DNA from: Cymodocea nodosa | Lineage: Eukaryota > Streptophyta > Magnoliopsida > Alismatales > Cymodoceaceae | Direction: 5' to 3' | Length of the DNA stretch: 64,000 bases | NCBI GenBank assembly: GCA_036874045.1 | Contig: CM072340.1 | Location: 3,859,001-3,923,000, forward strand | In this document: positions 44,760 to 56,739 of the stretch, in pieces | Layout: each line of letters starts with the position of its first letter | How positions within the stretch are numbered: the first letter of the stretch is position 1 | Made by a program: the position numbers and the translations under genes | The notes under the pieces: generated by a model | Told to the model about the DNA's origin: nothing | Database searches by the model: none | What the model saw: the letters and a program-made list of their open reading frames with translations, nothing else

Positions 44760-47018
44760 ATGGCTACTGGAAATGGTAATTTTTCTTTATATGAAGGCCA
44801 AAATCTTAATCGTCCTCCTTTATTTCATGGAATACATTTTGAATATTGGAAATATAGGATGATTGTTTTTCTTCAAAGTATAGATCATAAGTTGTGGTTC
44901 ATGATTTCTAAACCATATACTCCGTTAACTACCCCTTATAATACTTGGACAATTACTGAAAAAGAAAATGAAACTCTGAATGCTAAGGGCTTAAATATTT
45001 TATTCTGTGTATTGAGTTATGAACAGTTCAGTAAAGTGTCGGCATATAAATCTGCTTATGAGGTGTGGCATGCATTAGAAGTTTCACATGAATGTACTTC
45101 TCAAGTTAAAGAGACTAAAATAAACATGTTGATTCATAAGTACGAACTCTTTAAGATGCATGAAGACGAAAATATTTCTGAGATGTTTTCTAGATTTCTT
45201 GATATCATAAACTCTTTAAAATGTTTAGGAAGGAATTTTGAATAGAACGATTTGGTGAGGAAAATTCTCAGATCCCTAAGTTCTAAATGGTCTCAGAAAG
45301 TAACATCAATTGAGGAATCACGAGATTTAAATGTTTATACTATGAATGAACTTATAGGAAATTTAACAGCTTATGAAGTTCAATTAAATGAATCACTAAG
45401 TCACAACAAACTAAAAATGAAGAAAGAAATAACCTTCAAAATTAATTCAGATTCTGATATATCTACTGATTCTGACGAGGATTTGATTTTGCTAACTAGG
45501 AAATTCAAGAAAGTATGGAAAACTAGGAAACAGTAAAGGAACAAAAATGATAAACCCTCAACGTCAAAATCATTGAATGACAAGAATTCTTCATCTAGAA
45601 AGTATGTATGTTACAACTGTAAGAAACCTAGATATCTTTCTCGAGATTGTCCTATGAGGAAAAATGAAAAGCAAAGTAGGACAAATCAGAAGAAGACAGC
45701 TCAGAAAACTCAGAAAAAGTTTTACAAGAAAAAGGCTTTGAAGGTCACTTGGGATGACACGTTTGAAAAGTCTGAATCAGAGGAATCAACATCAAAATCT
45801 TCACATTCAGAAGGAAAACAAGAGTTAGAAGACGTTGCTCATGTGTGCTTCATGGCAGATGAGTCTGAGGTAATATCTGATCCTGAAAGTCATTCAGATT
45901 TGAACTTTGATGAATTATTATGTGCTTATCATGCATTATTTCAAAAACTTAAAGTATGTAAACTGGAAAATAAGAATATTAGAAAATCTTCATCCATTAT
46001 GGAAGAAGAAAATTGTTTCCTGTCTACTACTTTAGAAAAGTTTAAATGTGATAATGAAAATCATGCTAGAGATTTGCAAAAATTTAGATTTAATGAATGT
46101 ATCTTGCATGAACAAATACAGAATATAAATGCTGAAAAATTAAAGATAGAATCTGAAAATGAAATGTTGAGAAACAATATAAATGAACTTTAATTAGAGA
46201 TAGAAAAATTAAAACTAAGAGAGCAAGATTTAAATTCTACCTTTAAGAAATGGAATTTAAGTCAAACTAAGTTAGACAAACTAACTAGTACCCCTACGGT
46301 GTCTTATAAATTTGGCTTAGGATTTGATTATCCTAAATATCCTGAATCTCAAGCCAATAAAGGATTTATTAGTTGCAGTTCAAGTAAATCTAACACTAAA
46401 ATTCCTTTTATTATGAAACAAGGTAATAAATATGTAGAAGTAGGCACTTCAAGGGATGAATCATGCAGTAATAATATAAATCAATGTGATTTGTCAAATT
46501 GTACTTCTAACATGACTATAAATGTTTCTAAAAATCTTGTTTCTTGTTCTGGAAATTCAATTTCTAATGTTTCTAAAATTTCAGACAATTGTAGTAAACT
46601 GAAAATTCAGAAACCTGAGCATGTAATTCAATACATTGGTATTAGACCAATTACTCATTCTGCATGTGATAAAACTAAAAATTCTTGTGCAGAAAAAGAT
46701 TTTGTATGTACGGAAAATGTTAATACAAGTACAAAATCTTGGTATGAACTTACAGAAATGTATAAGCATGACCAAAATAAATTAACATCTAATAAAAATA
46801 TGTTTGGTCTTGATTATACTACATCTGAAAACAAAAAGAATGATTGCAAAAACAATAATGCTATATGTGATTATGAAGCTAATGATAAATCAATAGTACT
46901 TACAACTAATAAGAATATAAATGATAATGTTAAACTATTTTTAAACAAAAAGAAGAAATATGCGTTTAATGAACTTGGTCCTCAACAACATTGGGTACCA
47001 AGAAAAAGTTTTTCTTAA
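44760..47018 (+). pseudogene. SIRE-A Gag
   Basis: Start ATG at 44760. Capsid (UBN2-like) region LFHGIHFEYWKYRMIVFLQS and YEVWHALEVSHECTSQVKE; stop at about 45243 (Gln codon changed), another at 45535 and another near 46192. The zinc knuckle (45615-45650) reads CYNCKKPRYLSRDC, with Tyr in place of the His ligand that A' retains. A long tail with coiled-coil (45950-46190) and an Asn/Ser-rich segment follows, ending WVPRKSFS and stop (47018). Pol overlaps the end of Gag in the +1 frame. The same arrangement is present in A', so the frame change predates both copies. Confidence 0.9.
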
Positions 47019-50000
47019 TTTGTTGCAGGAGGAAACAACATCAAAATGGATCTTGGACAGTGGAGCGTCAAGTCACATGACCGGACAAAAAAGTTTATTA
47101 CAAAATTTTACAAATACCATGAAAGAAAGTGTAACATTTGGAAACAACAGCAAAGATAAAATTATAGGTACGGGCAATGTTCAAATAACTCCTACTTGTG
47201 TTATTTCGAATGTACTATATGTAGAAAACCTAGGATTTAATTTCCTAAGTGTCATAAAACTAACTGAAAATGGATATTATGTAGTGTTTGAAGATAATGT
47301 ATGCAAAATAATTGATAAAAATATAGATGAAATTAAGTTTATTGCCAAAAGAAAAGGCTCTATATGTATTTTATCTTTACCTTCTGGTGCAGTTGATTTA
47401 AATTCATGTTTGCTAGCTGAAACTAGTGATGCATATCTATGGCATAGAAGGATTGGGCATATAAATATGAGACTGTTACATAAACTATCTAGAAAACATT
47501 TAGTGACAGGTTTACCAAAGATTAAATACTCAAAGAACTTTATGTGTGATGCATGTGAGTTAGGTAAACTTCACAAAAACTCTTTTAAATCCAAAACTAA
47601 TATTTCAAGCAAGAGAGTCTTAGAACTTATACTTATGGATCTATTTGGACCAACAGGAATCATGAGTCTTGGTGGTAAACGGTATGTATTTATTTTAGTA
47701 GATGACTTTTCTAGATATACTTGGGTATATTTTCTAGCATCGAAGACAGAAGTTTTTGAAAAATTTAAAATGTTTTGCAATTTTGTTCAAAATGAGCAAA
47801 GTGTCTCTATTCAAAAACTTAGGAGTGATCATGGAACTGAATTTGATAATGATCAAATGGATAACTATTGTAATGAGCATGGCATTGATCACAGATTTTC
47901 TTTTCCAAGAGCACCGTGTCAAAATGGTGTTGTTGAGAGAAAGAATAGATCACTCCAAGAAATGGCTAGAACTATGTTGAATGAACATAAGTTACCTCAA
48001 AATCTTTGGGCTGAAGCAGTAAATACAGCTTGTTAAAAGTCATTTAAGACCTCATGTTAATAAAACTCCTTTTGAAATTACGTTTAATAGGGTTCCAAAA
48101 ATTTCCTATATGAAACCATTTGGCTGCAAGTGTTTTATTCTTAATACTAAGGATAAAAGGGATAAATTTCAAGCCAAATCGGATGAAGGAATTTTTGTAG
48201 GTTACTCTACTAGAAGTAAAGCCTATGGAGTATATAACAAGACTTCTAGGACTATTGAAGAAACCCTCCATGTAAGCTTTAATGAAAATTCTCTTAGAGA
48301 ATCTCAATCTAAAGCTAATAATGATGATATGATCAATTTTCCAAATGTGTTAGAGATCAATAGAGAGATTGATGATTTATCTGAGAAAATCAAAAATATG
48401 AACTTAAATGATCAAACTAATGATGAAAGTGATGGACTTTCTGATATTGATGAGAATATTGAGGAAAATCAGAGAAATTGGCGTTATTCTTTATCACATC
48501 CCATTACTCAAGTCATTGGTAATATTAATGAGGGAGTTAAAACTAGAGCTTTAGTAAATTTAAATAGTATGTGTATGTTTGTTTCTATGGTGGAACCAAG
48601 GAATATAGAAGAAACATTATCTGATGAAAATTGGATATTGGCAATGCAAGAAGAACTAAATCAATTCATCAGAAATGATGTATGAGATTTAGTTTCTCCA
48701 CCCAAAAATCAGTCCTAAATAGGTACAAAGTGGATATTCAGAAACAAAACTAATGAGATTAGTCAAATTATAAGGAATAAAGCTAGATTAGTTGCACAAG
48801 GGTATACACAAGAAGAAGGATTAGATTGTGGTGAAACATTTGCTCCTATGGCTAGGTTAGAAAGTATTAGAATATTATTGGCCTATGCTTGTTATATGGA
48901 TTTTAAATTATATCAAATGGATGTAAAGAGTGCATTTCTAAATGGTTTAATTAATGAAGAAGTCTATGTAAAACAACCATCTGGATTTGAAGATATTAAA
49001 AATCCTAACTTTGTGTATAAATTGAAGAAAGTCTTATATGGTTTGAAGCAAGCACCTAGATCATGGTATGAAGGATTATGTACTTTTTTAATAGAAAAAG
49101 GCTATATCATGGGAAAAGTGGATCATACTCTATTTATTAAGAGAGATGATAAAGATTAGATTGTTGTTCAAATATACGTAGATGATATAATCTTTGGAGC
49201 AACCTCTGATAAGTTGATAGAAATATTCTCTGAAGAGATGACTAATTAGTTTGAAATGAGTATGACAGGAGAACTTTCATATTTTTGAGGACTTCAAATT
49301 AAGCAAATGGATAAAGGTATATTTTTAAATCAGGAAAAATATGTAGATGAAATGCTTAAGAAATTTAATTTTAATGATACAAGGATTCGAGGAACTCCTA
49401 TGAGTACTACTTTAAAGTTAGATATTGATGACATAGGAAAATCCATAGATCAAAGAAAATACAGAAGTATGATTGGTTCTTTATTTTATTTGAGTGCTAG
49501 TAGACCTGATATTATGTTTGCTGTGTGTGTTTGTGCTAGATTTCAATCTAATACTAAGGAATCACACTTAATTGCAGTTAAAAGAATATTTAGATATATA
49601 CGAGGAACTAAAAATTTCGGACTGTATTATTCTAAGGATAGTTCAATAGATCTTATAGGATATACTGATGCTGATTATGCAGGATCTAAATCTGATAGAA
49701 AGAGTACCAGTGGCACATGTCAATTATTGGGAAATAATTTGGTGTCATGGTTTAGTAAAAAGCAAAACTGTGTAGCACTTTCTACTACAGAAGCTGAATA
49801 TGTTGCTGCTGCACTGTGTTGCACTCATATTCTGTGGATAAGGCAAGCTTTAGAATATTTTGGATTATCTTATGATACAACTGAGATTTATTGTGACAGT
49901 AGTTTTGCAATAAATCTTTCCAAAAATCCTATATTACATTCAAGAGCAAAGCATATAGAGGTTAGACATCATTTTCTAAGAGATAACGTAATTAAAGGAA

Positions 50001-50125
50001 AAATTAAATTAGAATTTGTGTCTAGTAAAAATCAATTAGCTAATATATTTACAAAACCTCTAGACGAAAATACATTATGCAACATTAGATTAAATTTAGG
50101 TATTTGTAGGCTATGTGATGTGTAA
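46960..50125 (+). pseudogene. SIRE-A Pol: protease, integrase, RT, RNase H
   Basis: The open stretch 46960-48036 encodes KWILDSGASSHMTG (protease, 47056), LWHRRIGHINM and CDACELGK, LMDLFGP, LRSDHGTEFD and QNGVVERKNRS (integrase D-D-E). A small deletion near 48030 relative to A' (about 12 bp) shifts the frame. Integrase C-terminus 48110-48685. RT has YQMDVKSAFLNG (about 48920), YGLKQAPRSWYE, a Trp-to-stop at 49157, then IYVDDIIFGATSDK (about 49175). RNase H 49307-50125: GYTDADYAGSKSDRKSTSGT, STTEAEYVAAALCC, HSRAKHIEVRHHFLRD, ending at a TAA (50123-50125). Stops at about 48685, 48716, 49248 and 49288 make it non-functional. SIRE lineage by RNase H wording. Confidence 0.93.
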
Positions 50126-51612
50126 AATACTTAAACTCCACATAAAAAGATAAATATTATTGATGATGTTGTTCACCTCATAGATATTATATACTTATGA
50201 TAAATATCTAAAGTAATATCTAAACTGCTGCTTAAGATACTATGTATTTATTGTAAAATGATAGTAGTATCTTATTGATTTTAAGTAGTTTATCAATTTT
50301 AATAGTTTTTACGATTTTAAGTGGAAGTGTAAATGAAAAACATTAAATACTTCTGACATTCTGAAATTTTGATTAAATGTTTTCTTTGAATCAAGGAAAA
50401 TGCATATGATCATGCATAAATTTGACTTAATTGATTAAACTTGTAGAATAAGTTATATGTAACTCATCTTAAACTGTTAATCAAAAGTATAAGCTTATTG
50501 AAACTGATTCATATTCTCAGTACAATCATAGAAGTAAAAATTGTATGAGATTTGTGTTTTATTGCATCTGTATTAATGGAATACATATATATTGTGCTTA
50601 AAATGAAAAGTGCTTACAAAGTAAAAATCTTTGAGAGTTTATTGATCAGTTTGATCACGAGCCTTTTGTACTTGAGCTGATAGGTATGTAAGGATTGTTG
50701 TCCTGAAAAAGGATTCTTTAAATCTGGCAACCTAAGGTCCTGATCAGATCTGGGATTGTTGACTAAAAGCTCATTACACAGGTACATTAGAAAGCTCTTG
50801 TATGATTCAAGCTTTTCAAACTAACTTTTAAAGAAAATTATCAATATTTACTGTTTTGAAAAGAAAAAGTTGTTTCATTAATTACAGATATCTTTGAATC
50901 GCATATAGTTTATACCAATATGACTACTGATTTGTTGAATCAACATTAGTACTTTTGAAAACGTTTATTTGAGATACATTCTTTTATTCTCCTTGAATTA
51001 ATCGAATTGAGTTCAAAGTTGTGTTTTGATTCATATACAGTAGGAATTGATTCTGGAAATCATTTTTTGATGATGTTAGGATAACGGAAGTCTCTAAAAA
51101 GAAAATGTAAAAGTATAGTTATATTTAACATCTATTGTCACTACAAGTATATTTTGTATTTTGATTGAATATATTTGAAGTATATTTGTAGGGGGAGCAT
51201 TAAAAATGTCAAAAACAGATTAATATAATTTAAAATACAAATCTTAGTTAATCTGAATTAATGTCCTCTTAAAATCTTGATGAAATAATTTAAAAAGACA
51301 AATAAACTATTTTAGATTCAAAGGACAAAATGTTCAAATAGTTTACAATGTTCTCAAGATAATGCTAAGTTTTAGCATGTGTGTTGTTTTCGGAACGTTT
51401 CAGTTGGAAGCATCTGAAAATTGTTTTAAGTGTACTAACTAGACGTTATGTTAGATAAGGTAACGTGTAAAACTGCCTCTAGACAGCGTTTTACTCGTTA
51501 GGTTAGTTAACTCACCGAGTTATACTTGAATATTTCGGGTACTTTGATTGAATAAGCTTTATTCAATATTTATTTAATTTCTAAACCCGACTTCTCTTCA
51601 CGTTGAGTTATA
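50126..51612 (+). other. Long spacer between SIRE-A Pol and ORF3
   Basis: About 1.5 kb of A+T-rich, non-coding sequence. A GGGGGAGC polypurine-like tract occurs at 51191-51198, and GTTAGGTTAGTTAACTCACCGAG (in part) at about 51500 recalls the LTR motifs. No ORF longer than about 60 codons and no recognisable domain. Confidence 0.6.
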
Positions 51613-51712
51613 CGCCTAAAAACCCTATTTAAACACTTATAACATGGGGACTTAGGTTATTTGTAAACTTTATCAAGAAAATCTTTCCCGCTTGTTGCTG
51701 TTACAACCTGCG
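51613..51712 (+). promoter_or_regulatory. Promoter-like leader of SIRE-A ORF3
   Basis: CGCCTAAA (51613-51620) and TATTTAAAC (51626-51634) lie about 80 bp before the first ATG of ORF3 (51713). The same two words in the same order precede ORF3 in the Athila element G1 (20443-20468), and the bases just before the ATG are also similar. Conserved non-coding text in two different superfamilies supports a regulatory role; whether promoter or RNA-processing site is not known. Confidence 0.5.
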
Positions 51713-53983
51713 ATGATGGTCTCTAAGTTCTACAAAGGTCATGGTAGAGAAAAAGACAAAAGCAGAAGAGATGCAAAAGGAAAAGAAATAGAGAATGATG
51801 AAGTTCCACGTACTTGGTTCAAGAAAATATTTCGAGTGGACAAAAGGTTAGAAGAACTTTATAGAGATTACTTCTTTTCTCAGGATATATTAGATGAAGT
51901 TAGACAAGAACTTCAACATACTAATGCAAGTATTACATACATGGGTATTCGAAGTAAATATGATAGAGAATACAGAATGAAATGTGCTGAGATTGCATTT
52001 TTGGAACAGTATGCAAAATATTTGGAAAAAGGTGTAGGTTCATCAAATAGAACTCTTCAAACTCCTTTAAATGGTACAAGACTACATGCATTTGAGGAAG
52101 AGCATGAATCAGCTATCCCTACTCCTTTATATTAAAAACAAGTAGAATTAGATATTGCTGTAGACAAAATAAAAGTTGACAGTCTTCGAAAGGCCGTTGC
52201 AGTAGAAAGTGCCTTAGAAGAATTAAAGCAGAAAACTTTTATGGAGCAATTTGAAAAGAAAACAGCAATACTTGAAAAGGAGAAACAAAAATGTTATAGA
52301 AGTAGGAAAGTCAGAAAAATTATGTCTAAGGAAATAATGTCTATTGAAAAAGGAAAATTAGATGAAAATTTATTTCCAAAGGACAATGTATGTCTAGACA
52401 TTGTACCTTATTGTGCATCTGATAAACTCATCTGTTCCAAACTCACTGAAACTGATGAAGATAATGAGACTTTATTTTCCCTTGATAGAAAACTTGAGAA
52501 GAAATCCAAGTCAAATATGAGCTCAAGTTTTTCTATTAGTACAAGTCCTGATGATGTAGAAATTGACAAATCAGAGCATCAGACACCTAACATTGAACAA
52601 GTTATTGCAGATATAATTGACAATGTTGAGGCAATAACTAGTTCAAAGGCTAAATTGTCTGGAGTAGCAGATATTGAAAATGTTAAGACTTTAGAAGAGC
52701 TAAAAGTTAACCAGCCTTCTACAGAATCTATAGAGGCAGAGTCTGAGAATTCACGGCATGAATCAATGGAAATATCTGTTGAACAAAATGAATAATTACA
52801 GACAGATACACCAGCTGTAGAATTTATGGAAAAATTGTACTCTGAACATTCTATAGAGACTGAACAAATGAATGTTGCGCATATTGACAATGTTCCTAAC
52901 ACTGTTGAAGCTGAAGAATCAAGCTTACCTGAGCAGCTTCAAGATAATATTTTGGAAGAGGAACAACATGACATTCATTTTGAAGAAGAGGTTTCTGAAG
53001 ATGAATTGAACTTTGAATCACAGCTTCAGGTATCACCTTCTTTGTGTACAATATTAAAAATTCAAGGTAATGCAATTCATTTTAGATCTGAAGAAGCATT
53101 GTAGAAATACAATAATCTGATTACATGTCAGATTCTGCATGCTCGTCCAATAAAATTCAGAAATTTGATGGAAATAAGAGATCTGTTTGAGTTTCAAGGC
53201 CTCATTAAATTCTTGCCAGTAGGAACGAAATGGAAGCAATACATAGAGCTTATTATAGATTTTTATAGCAATCTGGTCAAGAATGGAAATTTTCTGAAAA
53301 CTCAAATAAATGAATAGGAGTTTATATTGTCTCCTGAGTTAATTTTTGAAGTTTTAGGATTAAAGAATGAAGGTGTTGTTGTTACCAACAGATTTGACAT
53401 AATAAGACAACTGGAATGGAACATTCAGTCTTTATCAAAAATTCCAGATGTATATTCTGAAATGAGATTAATGGAAAATCTGAATGTAGAGGCAAGGTTT
53501 ATTGCAAATATATTACATGCAAATTTATTTCAAAGAGTTGGACACAATATGGAAGTTAGCAGAAGTTGTTTATATGCAACTTATAGCTTGCTGAATAGAA
53601 TTCAAATCAATTGGTTTGATGTTTTCACTTCTCAACTACAGCATATGAGTTCAAAGTTATTTTATGGTGATGCTGTATGTAGACTCATTGCAAGCCAATT
53701 GAATTTATCCGACTAGCCGTCTGAAACTAAAGGCATGAGAGCATTTAGTGTCAAAGATTTGCAAAAATTCCAGGCCATGCATAAACCTCAACGACAACAA
53801 CAACAACAACCTGATATAGACCATATACAACTACAACAACAAAGTTATTCAGTTCAAGCAGAACAGCAAATCCAGCTACCTCCTGACTTAGATGCAGTGC
53901 TTAACGACATTAGAAATGATATTAGGCATCTAAGAGATAAAATATGTAATGCTATAAGTGATATACTTAGGAGGGGTCGATAA
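51713..53983 (+). pseudogene. SIRE-A ORF3: plant 'putative transposon protein'-like gene after pol
   Basis: About 2.27 kb in the env position, broken by a few stops (open stretches 51713-52135, 52241-52795, 52826-53104, 53327-53716, 53735-53983). The N-terminal part is basic then coiled-coil-like. The middle is acidic, Glu/Ser-rich. The C-terminal domain (about 53090-53716) has KYNNLITCQILHARPIKF, MEIRDLFEFQGLIKFL, IIDFYSNL, LSPELIFEVLGLKNEG, FIANILHANLFQRVGHNMEVS and NRIQINWFDVFTSQL. Block by block it matches the G1 ORF3 domain in the same order. The C-terminus is Gln-rich (PQRQQQQQPDIDH, then QLQQQ). No membrane segment or signal peptide is visible. SIRE-B lacks this gene. Function unknown; similarity to the plant Transposase_32-type domain is by pattern only. 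Confidence 0.78.
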
Positions 53984-54348
53984 CTGTTTTTGTTTGTTTC
54001 TGAATACAAAATGTCATGTTTGTATTACAAAAAGGGGGAGAAATATTATAAAAAGATGATTATGATCTTAATTGCATATATATATTATAAAAGGAGATGC
54101 TATTTAAATGGTTATTGTAATCTGACAAATGATAATTAGAAAACTGATACTTATGTAATTATTGACATCTGAGAGTTTTAGTTCTGAGAGGTAAAATTTA
54201 CACAAACTATAGAAATAAGCTTAAGTGAACTTAAGTCAACAAACAAGTTTGTTGAATTAAAAGTTAACCCAACGAAGGTGCTTTGTTGAGTTAAACATAT
54301 TTCATAATTGATTTAATATGGTTTTGTCATCATCAAAAAGGGGGAGAT
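53984..54348 (+). other. SIRE-A 3' region with two polypurine tracts
   Basis: Non-coding. CAAAAAGGGGGAG at 54028-54040 and AAAAAGGGGGAGAT at 54335-54348; the second abuts the 3' LTR. The repeated tract is a Sirevirus trait also seen in SIRE-B. Around 54255-54295 the text GTTAACCCAACGAAGG... GTTGAGTTAA resembles the start of the Athila-G LTR. Confidence 0.75.
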
Positions 54349-55961
54349 TATTGAGTATTTTTGTTTTGATGATGTGTGCTGAATGAAAATAATCATATTT
54401 CCTCAATTACTATTGCTTGTGAAAAGAAATTAAAATCATCAATTAATACAGAAAAAGCTTACTAATATAAATACTTGTCTGTATTGGATCTGAAGTTAAT
54501 ATCTAGTCGTTTCGTTGCATTAATTTCTCATTTAGCTAAACGTTAAGTTAACGTGTGTTTTTATTGAAAAGCATGATATGTTTTAATGTTATATCTTCTG
54601 TATCATGAACAGTGCATGTTTAGACAACTCGTTAAGTTAGAGTTTTGTTTGTATAGAGGTCACGTGAGAACTCGTTAAGTTAGAGGCTTAAAGGTTAAAA
54701 TAGGTCATGTGATAACTCGTTAAGTTAGTGAGTAAAAGAAGAGACGAACTCATTAAGTTAGTGTTATACACGTGGAGAAATTATAAGTTACGAATGTTGT
54801 ATTGTATCACGTGAGGTGCACATGTTTAACTTGTTAAGTTAACATAACTAAACGCATTGAGTTGCTATATTGAACACTAAGGCAACGCGTTAGGTTAGCG
54901 TTATAAACTTAAGTTGTTATTTTTGCACGTGGTAAAATTCTTATTATAAAAACATTTGCTTATTACTGGTTCGTTGAGTTATCATAACACAACGGAAATG
55001 GTTTGTTGAGTTATCATAACACAACGGAGATGGTTCGTTGAGATAGCATAACACCCCAGACTTAGTTCGTTGAGTTAGCTACAGTACTTGTCACGTGAAA
55101 TGGCACATGAGAAACTCGTTAAGTTAGATACGTTAAGTTATATATATACTTGTGTTACTCGTTTAGTTAACATTAAAGTAACGACTTCTTATTACATTGA
55201 TGAAAAACTTTTGGATGAGAAAGTTTATGTTGCAGGAAATTTTTCAGAGATCCAAGACTGATGATTAAAGGAAATTCGAAATATAAACGTGGGTTGGAAC
55301 GTGTGTGTTTCGATGAAGGAAAAAGAAGAGACGTGGAGAAGTGGAAAACTGGTAGTGGTTAAATGTGAAGGATATGCATGAAATGAAGATACAGTATAAA
55401 AGGCATAGAATTCTCGTTGATCAATTTATCCTTGCACATAAAACGAAAAATCTTTTCAAGGATCAAACCATCCCTGCACACCAAAAGAAAAATCTTTTTC
55501 AGGGATCAAAAACACATTTTCGAGGAAAATCTCTCAAGTGGAAGAAAGTTCAGTGAAGTATAAAAAGGTAAGATTTTCGTCGCTGAAGATTTGAAGTATC
55601 AGAAGAAAGCAAATTCGGTGAAGCATGAAAAGACAAGATATTCGTCACTAAAGAATTGCTGAAGAAGAAAAAGAAGAAGAAGAAAGATCTCAAACAGGGA
55701 GAAAAGTTTTAAATTCCGCAAATTAGTTTTCTCTGTTTGTAGTTATGAAATTGTTTAGATGATACATGGTATCGAAATATAATTGCATCTACAATTTCTG
55801 AGGAGAATTGAATTGTATATTGTAATTGAAACCTTGAATAAAAATGATTTTATGAAAACAATGTCTCGACTTGTTTTTGAGTTTTAAAGTTTCAATTATA
55901 TTTCAGAAAATATTAAAGATACACAATTCACCCCCCTCTTCTGTAGTCATACGATCCTACA
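54349..55961 (+). mobile_element. 3' LTR of the complete SIRE-A element
   Basis: A 1,613-bp LTR ending CGATCCTACA at 55961, followed by CATTA (55962-55966), the exact partner of 42947-42951. Its first bases are TATTGAG rather than TGTTGAG, a point change in the terminal dinucleotide that integrase normally needs. Contents as in the 5' LTR. Confidence 0.95.
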
Positions 55962-55966
55962 CATTA

Positions 55967-56256
55967 GTTGGGTAAACCGTAGGATTCTCATACTCAAATC
56001 TATTATATTGAAGATAATTCATTTGTTGTTCATGTGATCTAACCATCTGCAATCATCTTAATTTCAAACAATCAGAAATGTCGTGACCTTCCAAATTGCA
56101 GAATTCACATATACTAACTACAGGTTTCTGAAATCTTTGAGCATAAGCATATGCCATATTCTCAATTATAGAATAAAACACACAACACTCCTCTTGCTAT
56201 TAAAACAAAGCAGCACTTACAGTTGCTTAGCTTCTCAATCCCTAGTAACGGCACCA
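55967..56256 (-). pseudogene. G2 primer site and start of Gag
   Basis: Reading down the minus strand: primer-binding site TGGTGCCGTTA (56256-56246), then directly the segment matching the G1 text at 16134-16390 (AAGCAACTG..., GAGAATATGGCATATGC...). The zinc knuckle CEFCNLEGHDISDC (about 56110-56069) has all ligands. As in G1 no capsid domain lies between the primer site and the knuckle. It breaks off at the SIRE-A insertion and continues at 42946. Confidence 0.82.
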
Positions 56257-56259
56257 GAA

Positions 56260-56739
56260 AACTTTTTTGGGGTTGTGTATTGATTTAATCGAACAACTTG
56301 TTTACTTTGTCTTTATGCTTATATCAATAATTACTTTTAGAAGTAAACTAACAACCTTTCACACAAATTAGATATTAATTCCAATTTGTATTTTAATTGC
56401 AAGTGCACAGTGTATATTGTATTTATGTGCAAGTACAGGTCGATCCCATAGATATTGAGTAAGAATTGTGTACTATCTTGATTTTTATATTAGAGTTTAT
56501 GTATTCAGTTAAGCACTCCGTTGAGTTATAGTTAACACAACGGACTAAGTTCGTGGAGTTATGGCTAACTCAACGGACTAACCTTGTGGACTTAAGTTAA
56601 CTCCACGAGCCTATCTTTCCAGTTAAATGCTGCTATTTACAAAGGAATCTGGCCAACCATTGGCTGATTTCACAGATTGTAAATAACATCAATTAAGCTC
56701 TTTAATGCTAGTTAATATTAGATTTTTCATTAAGCAACA
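56260..56739 (-). mobile_element. G2 LTR, 3' segment
   Basis: Reverse complement of the last about 480 bp of the Athila-G LTR (compare 15515-15998): the GGGATCGACCTGTACTTGCAC segment and the GTTGAGTTA palindromes at 56510-56610. It is interrupted at 56740 by R; CAACA at 56735-56739 is R's left target duplication. Confidence 0.85.

Noticed and set aside
51713..53983. ORF3 as a retroviral-type envelope gene
   Set aside because: It is in the env position, but I see no signal peptide, membrane segment or surface-protein pattern; the domain resembles the plant putative transposon protein family instead.
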